From the NCBI GenBank assembly GCA_950295325.1, contig OX485808.1:17196527-17260526 (forward strand): a DNA stretch of 64,000 nt, read 5' to 3'. Made by a program: the position numbers and the translations under genes. The notes below the pieces were generated by a model. That model saw nothing but the letters and a program-made list of their open reading frames with translations. It was not told where the DNA came from and searched no databases. This stretch comes from Polytrichum commune (taxonomy: Eukaryota; Streptophyta; Polytrichopsida; Polytrichales; Polytrichaceae). Within the stretch, counting starts at the first letter, position 1, and each line of letters opens with the position of its first letter. Of this stretch, positions 13,550 to 26,610 are shown piece after piece.

Positions 13550-14247
13550 GGGGGTGGACTCTTCATTAGTAATGTAAACGACGTGTGCGGGTCACTATGA
13601 AACTAAACCCCCTATGTATGCAAAATGTATAGAGCAGCAGATGTATACATATTAACAGTAGGCTAGAAAATGGAGTCATGTACTTATACTAAGATTTTTA
13701 ATTTAATGTGATAAATGCCTCTACTATATATAAAAATATAAATCATGAAATAAATCATGGCTTTATTACATATAGTGACAATCCATTTTCATTTTTTATT
13801 TGAGAAAATTATTGAACACATTAGAGGTTGTAACTCAATTGTTACATCAAACAAACAAGGACATGAGCACAATAACTTAAGGGTGAACACAAAACTCAAG
13901 GGAGCCAATGAGCGATCCAAGAACCTCCAGTTATAAAAACCTAGAACCCAAATGCAAACTTTAACAATAATGGACATGGCAGTCATTGGGGACTATCACC
14001 ATATGACAATAATGGATATAAACGTAAAACTGGATATAACTAACACATCCATTGTCACCTTTTTATCTAAACCTTAGGGCCCCCTTTTGTATATCTACTT
14101 TTAGTTCAAAAGTCTTAATAACCTTTTTAAATGTACATAACAAAGAAAATTAGTACCTCTCCCTTATGTATGTACATGCATGCATCCAATAATACCCCTT
14201 TCTACACTCTAGTTTGTACGTGTTCGAAGAGTCCAACCCCCCAAGGG
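13550..14247. mobile_element. Dispersed repeat family A, longest copy with both ends
   Basis: Starts GGGGTGGACTCTTCATT and ends GAAGAGTCCAACCCC, so the ends form an inverted repeat of about 15 bp. Shared inner motifs are a GTGTGCGGGTCACTATGAAA-like segment, GTGATAAATGCCTC and CTAGTTTGTACGTG. Related copies lie at 6926-7590, 10290-10830, 22785-23130 and 58440-58890. Short open frames inside are not conserved between copies, so I treat it as a non-autonomous DNA element; the class is inference. Confidence 0.6.
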
Positions 14248-14636
14248 GTTGGTCAACCCAAAAATAAACCAAACTGAGATAGTTGACCAGTTTGGGTTGA
14301 CTGATGGTTGACCAGTCTACTAATATAGAGAGTCTTATTGGTCACTTTTACCTATAAGGGGGGGGGGGGGAAAGACCTTTGTTCGATCCGATAGACATGA
14401 CAAAAACAACCTTGAAGATGCCCATGCTTTGGTAATGTGTTATATGTGCCCATGTACCTTGGGGGGGGGGGTTAGGGGGAAGGGGAAGGGGCACTCAATG
14501 TAGCTATTATGGTACTACGTACGTGGGTGTACAAATGAGTGTTTAATGAGAATTTGGCAAACAAATGAGAGGCGTATTGTTTCACCTAGTTGTTTTGTAC
14601 AAAAGAAAAAGATACAATGGTTTTTTTGGGGGAGGT

Positions 14637-15013
14637 AAGGACCAGTTCACAATGGGGTCCCAAGTCCTAACATGGAGGAAAAGTCCCAACCTTTGAGCCT
14701 CATGAAATCGCTAAAATATGGTTTATATCCATTAAATTTAGACAGATCTTGACTACTTTTTGCAATAAGATTTTGGGGCTTGTGTTGAGGGTTGGGTTTA
14801 GCATTTTGTTCGACCCAACTCTCAACACAAGTCCTAAGCTTCACTCCAAAAAGTGTTGCCATGTAGGCATCAATGTCATACTTGGGACATAAGACTTGGG
14901 ACCTTGTGTGAAGTGGTAAGTCGCAACTTCCATGCTCTCAACGGCTGAGATTATACGGATTGACCTCAAGTGAACTAGGACTTAGGACTTGGGACCCCGT
15001 GTGAACCGGCCTT
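14637..15013. mobile_element. MITE with GGTTCACA..GGGGTCCCAAGTCC ends
   Basis: The left end reads GGACCAGTTCACAATGGGG then TCCCAAGTCCTAA. The right end, reverse-complemented, reads GGCCGGTTCACACGGGG then TCCCAAGTCCTAA. The element is about 375 bp. A TAA/TTAA sits just outside each end, compatible with a 3-bp PIF/Harbinger-type target site but not decisive. A third, internal copy of the end motif lies near 14880-14915. Confidence 0.65.
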
Positions 15014-17348
15014 AAGTGTACCCTAACCTCCCTCGTAAGTGATTATAAGCATACAACCTCATAACGCCAATTTCTTATATTTTGTATACATAACCAAAGC
15101 AATTAATTTGAGGATTTGAATATTTCTATATCAAACATAAGACTATTATATGGTCTATGATTTGTGTATATGTAATGTATTTTTGATCATGCTAATTTTA
15201 TTATATAAGGGTCATGTATGTAGTAATTCCCTCTCTTTCACATTAGTAATTACTTAGGAAGGTGACTCACTGACTCGTATCTAGATATAGATCTAGATCT
15301 ATAAGATCCTTAAATCTAGACAAAGATAGGACAGTCCTTCACGGGCATCTAATAATGAACATGGAATCTAGTGTGTGAGCTTGAATGAGTAGCCAAAAAT
15401 ATAATAATGTGGAGGAGAGGAAATAGATCACTATAAGAAGATCTCTATCAAACACAAAGAGAACCTAAGTTCCATTGTATTGCACATTCAATAATATACA
15501 TGGGACCTAGATGTTATGAGGAAGCTTGAATGGAATCTATATCTAATAAGTAGCCCAAAAAATGACAAAAACTTCATGGACCTTTTGCATGGCCAACAAA
15601 ATAGCAAGGCAACATCATGGCCCACAAGAATGTGATTATAATCTAGAAGATTGATAGCGTAAAATTTATTGGTGGCCCAAATAACAAAATAACTCCAACG
15701 GTGGTCCAAAAGAGCATGGATTTTGACGTGACACAAAAAAATCCGTGTTGAAGCCAAGTGTTCGAAAAAGCCATATTATGTACTTAGTGGTGTCCCCCCC
15801 CCCCCCCCCGCCCTGGTTCTTGCAAGCCTATATTTAAAGGGAACATGTAGGTTGGATGAGCCCGGTTTCATATATAGCATATTTAGCAATCCGTTTGCAA
15901 AGGAGGTTGGCTTTGGCCACTTCAAGGTCCGCCACCCTAAGGTCACCGTGCTTTTCTTAACAAAGCAATCTACACATGCCACACATGTGCGAGTGGCGTG
16001 CTCTTGCCACACAAAGATAAATCCTAATGACTCCTTTAATTTTCATGATAATCTTAGTAGAAGAGCCACCCAAACCATTACAAGAAAAGCATAGCATGGA
16101 GAAGAACACATGATCAAGGTAGATGAGGCTCATGTGGATACCTCCCACTTTGTGGAATCATCCAGCTCATGGATTCAACCATTAGAAGTTTGAGCATGTT
16201 AGTAATCGTAAATTAGGACCAAAGAATTTGGAATTACTGAAATCACAGTTCAGGAAGGTGTTGATCTAGGTTTCGGGATCAAAGATTATATGTTACACAA
16301 TCTGGTGTTATAAGGGGGAACTCTTTTATCTTTCGATGCAGATTCTACATGGGTCATTTGCCAATGAAAACCAAGTTCAATGCCAAATAGTGGTTGTGTC
16401 ACGTCTCTAAAGCGGTCACGGGTTTGATAAAATGTTGCCGAATTGGCCTTTCATTGTAGAATACATACAATACAAGTTGGTCGGCACCTCACAACCACAT
16501 GTTGCCTCCCGATTTATCAAGTTGTTGCCTCCTAATTTGCTGGTAACCTATTTGGTGGATAGCACTCCTAATTATGGAGGATGGTGAGTGTAGTTTGAAT
16601 TCTATGAAGGTTAGAACGACTATACCACCGATTAGGAGCCAAAAATAGGCGTCCGATTAAGGAGGCTAATCGAATCAGCCTCATCTACCTTAGCATTGAC
16701 ACTCCCGCATGCAAGGGTGGGCTGGATAGTGCTCCAGTAATCTAATTTCTCGATAATTTTCTTGAAAAGAGAGTGGTCCATGTCCGCCACTTTGAGGTTA
16801 ATGCCAAATGGGGTATTCAAAGCTTCGAGAGCTCTCCCTCTCCCACCCAAGTCCAATCATATTCAATGAGCCACACCAGGTGATGCATAAACTTATCGAA
16901 CCAATAATCGCTAGATCCACTCAAATTAAGGCCATATACATGCTTCTTGAATACTTGAAATAGCCACCATTCCATCCACAATTGCCCTCTCACTGGGCTG
17001 TCATCTCTTATAAAGAAGGAGGAGGATGCAAGTAGGGTAAAGTGGAGAACTCCTAATCTTTGCAAAGGTTTAAGTGAAAGTGATTCAAAATTGTATACTA
17101 ACTTTGAATTTTGTGAAAAAAATGAATAAAAAAGCATTTTAAAAACATGTTGGTATACAAAGTCTAGTAATTTAGGTTGACAAACAACAAATTTAGAATA
17201 AGTATACATGTTTTGGAAGACGGTGCAAGTAGGTGATGTTGAACAAATAATTGTTATAAATAAATTGTTAGAAGGGTGATGAGTCTCCAATTATGAAGGT
17301 TCTTGGCATCCCCATCCTTTGGTTATGAATTGCTCCTGGAAAGCCTTA
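15014..17348. other. No intact gene; C16 run and LINE scrap
   Basis: Contains a C16 run at 15794-15809 and the LINE-like fragment at 16689-16820. The 157-codon minus-strand frame at 16817-17290 has no recognised domain. The rest is featureless. Confidence 0.45.
16689..16820 (-). pseudogene. LINE reverse-transcriptase fragment
   Basis: On the minus strand this stretch translates to PFGINLKVADMDHSLF then KKIIEKLDYWSTIQPTLA, which resembles the region downstream of the reverse-transcriptase active site in plant non-LTR retrotransposons (typically a Lys/Leu helix, then YWS and LSLAGR). The usual GRxxxVNxV continuation has decayed. No catalytic YADD box, endonuclease or poly-A tail was found nearby, so it is a short dead scrap. 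Assignment is from memory of the family pattern. Confidence 0.4.
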
Positions 17349-17537
17349 CCCACACTCACTAGTGGACATCGCCAACAGACAACTCCCACAAGTATGGGGT
17401 GCTTTTGCATCGCCTTTTAACCGACGACCAGATGTAACCTACTCAAGCTCCAAACGTCCGTTAGCTAAAAAAGAAACATAAAAGCGCCCCCTACTAGTGG
17501 GAGCTATCCATTGGCCACGCCCACCAGTAAAGTGTGG
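17349..17537. mobile_element. Short inverted-repeat element (MITE-like), about 190 bp
   Basis: The left arm from 17349 (CCACACTCACTAGTGG, then GCCAACAGACAACTCCCAC and GGGGTGCTTTT) pairs with the right arm ending at 17537 (reverse complement CCACACTTTACTGGTGGG, then GCCAATGG, CTCCCAC and GGGGGCGCTTTT). Arms are about 60 bp with mismatches. I see no gene and no clear target duplication. Confidence 0.55.
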
Positions 17538-19119
17538 TCATGGGCATAATTCATGCACATTGAGTACTATTAGTGGGGTTTGCGTTCCTTCTTTTTGACC
17601 TTATTGCGTGTGTATAAGTGGAACACACAACTTTTGTCTTGACATTGGTGAACATAAGATAACAAACATCATGCTCGATCATACGCCATCATTCAACGGC
17701 ATTGGCATGACTTGGCATGTGCTTCATGCTTTTTGGTAAACCGTCACTTGTGTCATGAGGCCTTGCAGATGTCGAACACTTACAAACCCTGTGATGATCG
17801 AGGAGGACATGGTACTCCCTCCGCACAAAAGTCTTCACTGTAAAATTTCCTGAAGCGAATGATGTGGTGATCAGAGAATTTTCTGTTATCTTCGAATTCT
17901 TTTGTCACCAGCTGCCAGATTTGTTTGGAGATGGGCAAGTGCGAGCCTGCAAATGCATCACAGGCGCAACAGAAATGTCGGCTCACAGCTAAGCTTGAGA
18001 GCTAGTATTCTATTCTTCGTGGTACTGACTGAATTGTATGTCACCACTCCACTCTCGTACATAGAGCACGAGGGAAGCGTTCTTTGTGAGTGTACTTCTC
18101 TTTCATCCGACCAAAAAAAACTATCTCAAAAGTAGTTTGTTTGTAGTCTAGAGATTACTTTTTCAAAAGCTGGTTTAACATTGGAATCAACTTTAGAGGC
18201 CCTGAATTAGTCCAGTGAGTTGTCTTTCAGGCGAATCGGTTCCATGAACTCGTAAGGGGGAAGGGTTTCAGACAAGGATGGTCTAAGAGATAGACTCGTA
18301 TGCAACACTTCTCTCTCGCTTAGGAAGGAAAGAAAAAAAGAAAAATCAAATGACGTGTTTTGATTGAAAACTATATTGGTCCATGAAAACAAACCTTCCA
18401 AATATTGCTTAGCAAAATTGAGCTTGAGGACCTTGATGCCCAAGTGGTTGCCCAAGTGGTTGGACCCATATAGTTATATTTTAGGAACAAGTCCTTGTTG
18501 TTTTGGTAGGACTTAGCCGATAACCCCATAAGCATGTACACTAATTGTTATCATCCCACTTTCATTGGGTGTCTTTCATGTCAATCACCACCCCAAATGT
18601 TTTAAATCTATGAGTTTGTGGTGCTCGTCCCAAAGGCAAGGCCATGGGTTTTGAGCTTGTTCAAAGTGAAAAAGAGCAATTTATGTATGTGTTGATTTGA
18701 CATGGGGTTAACTTCAACATTGCTAAGAAATCTCAAAATACTTGATATTGAGCTTTGTCCACTACATTGTATCTTGAAGTTTCACAAGGACCTTGGTGAC
18801 ATCACTTAAGGCGCATTACTTTACTCTACTCCATTTGACAATTTCTCTCTCATCCATGAGTTAGCCATGCACCCTTGACATTGTAGGCAATGTGAATACA
18901 CTCCGTGCATGTCTAAGGCACCATTTTCTCATTTTTTCCCTATTATGGATTGAATTTCATGTGTTTTGGGCATCGTGAACACATATTAGCATATGTGACA
19001 TGATTTACTTTAAAATTAAAAAAAACACTCAAGTAGAATTTTGTGCACATGAGGCACGTCCATTATGTAGCACGTCCTATCATAACAAAAAAAATCTAGA
19101 GGCTCTGATTATTATAGGT

Positions 19120-19400
19120 AAGACTATGGGACTTGTCAATTTTGTGCTTCAATGAATACATACAAGGCATTATAATAAGTGTGGCCTATAAGACCTAATA
19201 GGTTAGGTATTCAAGAAGCACCTTATCCCACACAAAAAAGGGACATGACCTAGGGTAGCACTCAAATGGCTTGTATGACCATAATGAGTTGTGGGACAAT
19301 TTTGACTCGGATGTTACGTAAGAGATTGACATGATATGATCCAAGTGCTTATATTCACACCCTAGGACTTCACATGGCCTCTTAATTCATAAATTATCAT
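19120..19400 (+). repeat. Dispersed repeat family E copy
   Basis: Collinear with the copy inside GCS intron 9 at 49610-49930 through the motifs listed there. Several indels separate the two. Confidence 0.6.
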
Positions 19401-21499
19401 ACACAAAGAGTGGTCCCGAGCTATTATAAACCGGCTTTCTAGCTTGTCCTATTAGGATGGGTGGGCCAAGCTAGCCTTGCATAGAGCGATCCGGGATTTA
19501 GAGTAGCAAGTCCCATGTGCATACCCTATTTTATAAATCTTATAAATCTCTCAAAGTTTGAGAGGTGAAAAGAGGAAGTCCCAAAAGTTTCATCCAACTT
19601 TCAACTTTGAGAGACTTTACGGATAACTCTATGATGTAACCATATTTTGAAAAGCAAAAATAATATCCTTTTTGGATCATGGATATAGCCCGCCTAGGTA
19701 AGTTTTAATATCCTCTTTGTATGACGTGAAAGAGTGTTTGCCTATTGGGATTTGTATAGCTTTAATGCCTACAATAGAAGGGGGAGGGGCCAAAAAACAT
19801 AGTTTTAAAAAGTTGTTAACTAAGGTGTGTGTGTCATAACATTATTCAGATTCATAACAATGTTCTATGGGACTAACAATATTCCACAAAATATTCTCAG
19901 ATATTTACCACATTCAACCTGCAAGGTGTGCACGGGAAATGCACCATTTTGGAAGGGAGATTAGGTAGGTGGGGCTAGTATGGTAACATAAGGTGGATTG
20001 TGGCATGTTGTGGATGTCCACTTGTAATTTTAAGCAACAAGGGTTGGAGGGTCAGCTTGGAGACCCCGTTGTAAGGAGAGGGATGACATGTTAGGAAAGA
20101 TTAAGGGATGAACAAGAATGTGTAAATAAATGTGATGTGGCCTTTGGCCATCACATCACATCACAAATGACATGATACCCTATTGATGTAGGAGTTTTTT
20201 AATTTTTAATTTTTATAAATTTTATAACTAAAGGAATGTTTTGTAAAACAAATCACTACTTGGTCGAGTTCTTGTGTTTGGTGTTCTTGTGATCCATGTT
20301 CTTGTGATGCATTCCATCATGGTCCATTAGTAGATAATAGAGTCCCTTCCAACATGGTCGAGACAACACCTATCGTAAATCGCATGCTCAAAGCAGACCC
20401 CTCCGGTAATGTTTGTGTCAATCTTAAAAGCATATAGTCTTGGCCATGTCGCTGACATACACTTGGAGTTATTTTCTAGTAGTAGTGATGAGCTATATAT
20501 GGAGTGGTGTGCACTAAAACCTACTGCAAAAAATCTTGCTTATCCTTTTACCTTGGGATGAAGAGCAAGCAGGAGGCTTAACCCCCAAATTCCCAAGAAA
20601 CCATTTTTCAATTGACAGATGATTTATGCCCTACATAAAGGCTGACCACCTTATTCATTCGCAAGCAAAAAAACTTGACTGAAAACGCCAAGCCAACGTG
20701 GATATCTACCCATAGACACCTAACCCATGCAATTTGAAGAAAATAGAATGTGTTAAAAAAATGTTAAAATGGGAAGTGGTCCTGTTTTTGTTTTGTTCGG
20801 AGTTCATGTGACTCCAAACTAATGGTTGTCATTCCAATGCAAAGTTCGCTTGAACATCAAGGATGTTTGTTTTGATAAAAGTGAAATATTGATTGATGTT
20901 CTTAGAAATACGTCCTTCATGTTGACATCAACCGTTAATTTAGCTTCCGGACACTCTTTGAAGGAGTTCTTTACATATTTGTAGTGAGACATATGAAAAA
21001 ATTCACAAATTCTAATTGCAAGGTGGCCATCCCATTGCAGAAGAACCCACATTTTGGCCTGAGATTTTGTGGAGGAGCTCAACTACCGAGTTGTTCCCAC
21101 CTATCAGTGGATCACACAAGCATTCCACTCATTTTCCAAGGAAATTCAATTGGTCAAAGGTTTCTAAAGCAACATTTTCATGTACACCCCTTCTTTTGAA
21201 TGTCATAACTTGAAAATCTGTAAACCCGGTCTATCATACCCACTTCACCTCTAAAATAACTCACCTCCCATGTTTCGAGATCCTACGCATAAATCTCATT
21301 TCAACCTCCAAACTTGTCCACGAGAACTCCACAACCAACCTTGAGTAAAACACAATCAAAACAACCCGTTCCTTTCAGGCTAGGGGCAAACCAACCCGTC
21401 CACTGGTTCCTTGGAGGCAAGGGCTTAGGCACCCAACAGGGAACGTCGAGTGTATGGGTGGGTTCGCCCAAACCTTCCTTTCATAGGCTCAATACTAGG

Positions 21500-21650
21500 T
21501 GTTAATACTAGGTGTTAATTATGTTGTAGAGCGGTTAGCTTGGCACCTACCCTTGGTTGGCATACAGACAAAAAATCCCAGGAGTCGAAGTGTTGGGCAT
21601 GTGGCTTCATTCAGGCAGCGGGGGTGGGAATCCAACGCCCCTACATATTA
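21500..21650 (+). repeat. Possible tRNA-derived SINE-like segment
   Basis: TGTAGAGCGGTTAGC followed about 100 bp later by GGGGGTGGGAATCCAACGCC resembles Pol III box A- and box B-like sequence, with a T-arm-like stem. No second copy, poly-A tail or target duplication was seen, and no cloverleaf can be drawn, so it is not called a tRNA. Confidence 0.2.
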
Positions 21651-22784
21651 ATACATATATATTGGTCCCGAGGCCTGCGTCTAACCTTGGCCACACTCAA
21701 CAAAGGCCTTTTGTACCTCTTTTTGTCTTCCTTTGAGGGAAAAAGCAGATGGATCCAGGGAACTAAAAGATAAGGATCCCGAGCGCTGCTGCAGAGACGA
21801 ATTCTTGTTCAACTGAGTCGGATTCCCGGCCCAAATGATCATATGGGTCGAGTGCCACAGGACGCACATCGAGACACACACGTATGCATGTATGTATGTG
21901 TATATCTCTCTCTCCCTCTCTAGCTCTCGAATGCACTAAAGTCAATAATATTATTTGTTTGCAGCTATAACACTTGAATTCCCATGTCAGACTCGATGAT
22001 CATACGTGGCTCAGGTCCCAGCAGTAGTAGTGGTGGTGGTGGTGGTAGTGGTGGTAGTGGTACGAGCGATCTGAAACAAAATTGGGAGGAGCTGCTGCTG
22101 CTGCCTCCTTTTGCGAGTGGTTCCAAATTCCTTTTTTCCCCACAAGAAGCAAAAGCAGTGTGTCCTGCGTTCTGAGTGTGTCGCCTTCTTTTTGTCTTGG
22201 CGATCATATTCATCATGGTTTCCGGGTTTGTTGTTTAACAGAGGCCCCACACGAGAAGGAAATCTTGTCCGCTGCAACTGTCTCTTGCGACTCGAAACAA
22301 CGCTGCAACCCTCCAAATGAATAATGCCTACGCAGCAGCAGCAGCAGAAGACAAAGTCACAACTTGTGCTTATGTTGCCATGGAGTGCAAGCGCAGGCAT
22401 AGGGGCGTAAACAATTGTTGTTGTTGCTGTTTTTTTTATATTTATATATATATTAAGACTGCCAAATATGGTCGCCTTGCAATAGTTGGCATTGAGGTGT
22501 TGATGGAGCGATATGTACAATTTGCCTAGTTGGTCGAATCCACCACAAAACGTCCAGTTGCGGGGCAGCTAAGGTACTCTAGCACACATCATCTCCTCTA
22601 GTTCCAAGGGATGGGTTTGTGAATTCCCCACACTTTCATGTTTCCATGTGATACAAATCCCTTTTTCCGAGTAAATCAAGGTTAAATACAAAATATTCAG
22701 TTGTTCAATTATGGTAGCCCCAAGTCAACCTACGATGTTTTTTATGTCAATTAATGTTGATTACCTGAGCCATGGCCCACATTT

Positions 22785-23130
22785 GGGGGTGGACTCTTCA
22801 TTGGAAACCTAAATGACATGCGTGGGTCACTATGAAATTAAACCACCTATATACGAGAAGTTTATAAAGAAAAAACGAGTGTAATATACGTACTAACAAC
22901 AAGCTAGGAAATGGACTCATGTATTATACTAATCTTTTTAGCTTAATGTGATAAATGCCTCCACTACATATTATATTGTATATCATGAATTAAATAGCCT
23001 TTATTGCACATGAAATCCGTTTTCACTTTTCAATGAAAAAGTCAAAGTGATCCATAGCATGTAACTCAACGTTTAATCAAACAAACCAAGACAAGAGTAT
23101 AATAGCTTAGCCACAAACTGGAGAGCATAA
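22785..23130. repeat. Dispersed repeat family A copy, truncated
   Basis: Starts GGGGGTGGACTCTTCATTGG and continues through GTGATAAATGCCTCCACTAC. Similarity stops near 23130, about half way along the longest copy. Confidence 0.55.
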
Positions 23131-24988
23131 TAACTCAATGAAGCCCATGCGTGCTTTTGAGTGTGGTGTGGTGGTGTGGTTAGGCAGTGAGTATCGTCTT
23201 TCTTTTCCTTTTGAAAAATCTTGAATTTAGGGTTTAGGAACCTAGTGTTGTCTGAGAAAGATGTTTGTTTCTTGATCGTTTCTTTAAGCCTGGTTTGGGG
23301 TAAATCCTTCAGCTAGATAGATCTTCTCAACAATCATTCTCTTTGCTTAATCCCATCATTAGATTTGAGCTTGATTGCCAAATAGAAAGGATTCGATTAT
23401 CCTCCGATTTGTGAGCTCTTTATGCTTTATACAGAAGAATTTACCTTAATGTCATCTATTGAGAAGAGAGTCAAATTAGTCATTCGCTATTGGTGAGATT
23501 CAAGGATGTACATATCATGAAACAAAAAAAATAAAAAATAAAAAATAAAAATAAAAATAAAAATATATATATATATTGATATTGCACATGGACCTCAAAT
23601 CTGAGCGTGCATGGCCTTATCAACTAAAATGAGCCAATTGGGCCATTATGAGACAATCCTTTTGTCACAATTGATGAGATCTTCTATATTATAATTGATT
23701 ATTTGCATGGTTTTATAAACATGTGTGGGTGTATTGGAATGGTTGAGTTGTATTTTAAGAACCCTCAATGGGTATTCTCTCGTACCAACTAGCAATCATT
23801 ACATTCCCATCACGTTCCCTACATTAAATTGAGCGGACCAATTGGCTCATTTTAGTTGATAAGGCCATGTGCCCTTTTTTTTGTTGCATTAAAATCTTGA
23901 AGTGATCCCAATACCTTGGTTGCCATCTTGAGGAAATGCTATGCATGCCTTTCATGGTCACTCAATTTGATTGACTCTCTATATTTGAGTCGTGGGTGGT
24001 TAGGTGAAGATTTAAGAATGGAGTGCAAAAACAAAGAGATCTTAGGGTACAACAAGCTAGAATGAACAACTCACTGGGCTCAAATCAATCTTGGAACAAA
24101 AGCCTTGCATGTCAAGTGCACACAATATCTATATCCTAAAACAATATTATTGTTGGAATGCATATACAACTAGGTGCAGACACATGGTACCCATTGTAGA
24201 TTGCATATTCTTTAGCTCTTAGAAAAACTTTGTGTCCTAGACAAAAACTTTGGCTTTGACTAAAACTAAGACATCCATGCCTTGCATGATCAGTTGATTC
24301 AATTAGACATCTAAATTTGAGTGGTGCGTGGTTAGACAAATCTCCAAACTATTCCATTAGTAGTGATCATTGGATGGCCATGGTTATGGTTCACAACTCC
24401 CTTCCATTCACTAGGCTAGTAAGATAAGATGGGATGAGTTGAGATGAGTGTCTTGGAAAGTGAGAGTAAGTAAAATTTGGGTATCACCACTCTAGAGCAA
24501 AGAAATTGGATGAGTGAGATCTTGTATTGACGGTTCTTCCCAACTTCTCCGTTGCTCAAGGCTACATAATTTCATGATGTGAAACATGGTGATAGGATTG
24601 AGTTGTGAATCATATTTCTGCATCACTGAGATCTATATGTGCTCACGAAGAACTCAAGAAGAAAGTTAGTATGATCATTGCTTATCATAAGGTGTCATTT
24701 ATGGACCATGGTAAGTACATCCGTGTAACTTAGAACTAGTAGCACGATAGTCGTGGCTCACTAGACTCGAAGGGAGGTTTGTAGATAGTTGCAATTGGTG
24801 ATGAAGCTAAGAAGGTTGAAATGGTCAGGTTTATGTTTTTTTGGGGAGGTTAACTTAGTAATGGGGAAGTTTTTGGGTTAGCGGAGATGATGATGCTACT
24901 GTTGTTGTAATTGCATAAGAATTCAATTTTAAAAAAAATATTGTGATGAATTTCTCTTTAAGGAGTTTTAAGGATGGAATTATGAATA
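23131..24988. other. No gene recognised
   Basis: Contains an AAAAAT/AT microsatellite at about 23523-23577. Inverted short phrases GGCCTTATCAACTAAAATGA (23610) and TCATTTTAGTTGATAAGGCC (23847) mark a small inverted repeat about 250 bp across. Otherwise featureless. Confidence 0.45.
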
Positions 24989-24996
24989 CCCTAAGC

Positions 24997-25926
24997 CACG
25001 GGTAGGTCACTCTAAGGCATTTTTGTGCACCACGTGCGGCTGGGGGTTTTTTTTGTTTTGGGGCTATTTACCTTCAAGGGTTGAATTAAAGCCTCCCTAT
25101 AATTACTTATATTTCAAAAATAGCCCATTTGTTTGCACCCTTTCATTACTTATATTGTCCAAGTCACTGCAATTTTTTGTACTCTATATTCCTTTTAAGT
25201 AATAAAAGCTAATCTACTTTCTAACACAATTGACGAGTGTTGAGGGAAAGCATGAAAACAAAGAAGGGTGCAAACAATAATACCATTGCAAACAGAGTTA
25301 TGAAGAAAACACATAGGAGACCATAGCAAAGTAATACCATTGCAAACATTGTTATGATGAAAATACATAGGAGATGGCAACACAAATACCATAGCGGTCA
25401 TTGCAATGCAAGTGACCAAAAACACAGAGCATAGTAAAGCGGGTTTAGAATTTATGATTTAGGGTGGAGTCACAATGTTACTGCTTGAAGACAATTATCA
25501 TGGTTATCCGGTGAGTGTGTGAGCACTTCATGATGAAAATGGACGAAAACGCAAAGCAAATTGAAACCCTAGCCATATGCAAACGGGTGTGGGGAAGACG
25601 ACCCCAACGACGGCCCGTTCCCTTTTCATCCATTTTTGGACAGACGGAAATCCCAATTATCATCCATCCCCGTGAGTCCTAAATCCATTTACATATCATA
25701 CTAAACATACCTTCTAGGATCCTTATCTTCAGCCCCTATATTAATTTTACAAAAAAATAATGGCCCACGTTTTATGTCCATCTAACTTACTTATAATGGG
25801 ATTGTCTCAATTTAATGGCCCCTTCATTATTTGGAATTCCTTTATAATTTTTATTTCAAATGATTTTAATCCTCTCTATATTATGCCGCACGTCGTTTTT
25901 AAAATGCACTAAGTGACCTACCCGTG
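24997..25926. mobile_element. Non-autonomous hAT-like DNA transposon, 930 bp
   Basis: Both ends carry the perfect 15-bp inverted repeat CACGGGTAGGTCACT, and the similarity continues inward through GCATTTT and ACGTGCGGC to about 50 bp. The element is flanked by a perfect 8-bp direct repeat CCCTAAGC (24989-24996 and 25927-25934). The inside holds a short internal duplication (AATACCATTGCAAACA, period about 62 bp near 25270-25390) and short open frames, but no transposase that I recognise. An 8-bp target duplication suggests hAT; the assignment is inference. Confidence 0.85.
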
Positions 25927-26467
25927 CCCTAAGCAATTGTAGTGATCATCATCAGCTTCTAGCAAATTTTGATGAAGGTGTGTGCAGTATAATCATGTAT
26001 GTGCAATTTTGGAGTTCCAAGAGGTAAAGATTTGTGCTACTCACTTATGTACACCAAAAACAATTGTAATTGCTATGCTCTAATGTAATAGAGTCCATCT
26101 ATTTCAATATCGTAAATACAACAAGTGTTCCGTTTCACTATATGTTTAGCAAAAAAAGGCTTTAGGTATTCAAAATGCGTGCCCAACCTTCACTCTAGAC
26201 CTCAAATAGAAGTGAAATTTCACAACCAACAATACTTTTCAATAAGGCTTCTTTGACTCCATACTTCCAAATAAGTCCACATGTTTTTCTAGGTTATATG
26301 CACATTCATAGTGCATATTCCACAATGCATAGTCCACATAGAATAGTCCATTGACATCCATCATGGTTGCCACCAAGACAAAACCCTCCACATTTATAAA
26401 CAAGATTACAGTTAGGAACAAAGAGCTCCACTTTTGTCACTCGAAGACCAAATTAACTATGAGACGG

Positions 26468-26610
26468 CCATTTGAGTCATCAAAAGGCCCATTGAGTAAC
26501 ATGAGGACTCATTGAGTCATATGAGAACCCATTGAGTCATCAGGAAATTTATTCATTCATGTGAGAACCCATTGAATCATTAAGAAACCCCTTGAGTCAC
26601 TAGAAGACCC
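26468..26610. repeat. Minisatellite, about 20-bp period, roughly seven units
   Basis: Imperfect tandem units built on CCCATTGAGTCATATGAGAA, with variants such as CCATTTGAGTCATCAAAAGG and CCCATTGAATCATTAAGAAA. It is followed by a second local duplication of CCCTTACCTCCA..TTCATCATC at about 26609 and 26738. Confidence 0.7.

Larger units (their letters stand above)
17538..22784. other. No gene recognised; repeats and low-complexity tracts
   Basis: Includes the family E copy at 19120-19400, a SINE-like patch near 21500-21650, and GGT/CTG/CAG/TTG triplet tracts at 22020-22430 that create long but low-complexity open frames. No conserved protein signal. Confidence 0.45.

Noticed and set aside
16817-17290. 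157-codon minus-strand open frame
   Set aside because: No recognisable domain, biased to Phe/Leu/Ser, and in a stretch of decayed elements. It does not continue the LINE fragment in a sensible way.
22011-22520. 169-codon minus-strand open frame and overlapping plus-strand frames
   Set aside because: Created by GGT, CTG, CAG and TTG triplet tracts; translations are low-complexity Thr, Gln, Gly or Cys runs.
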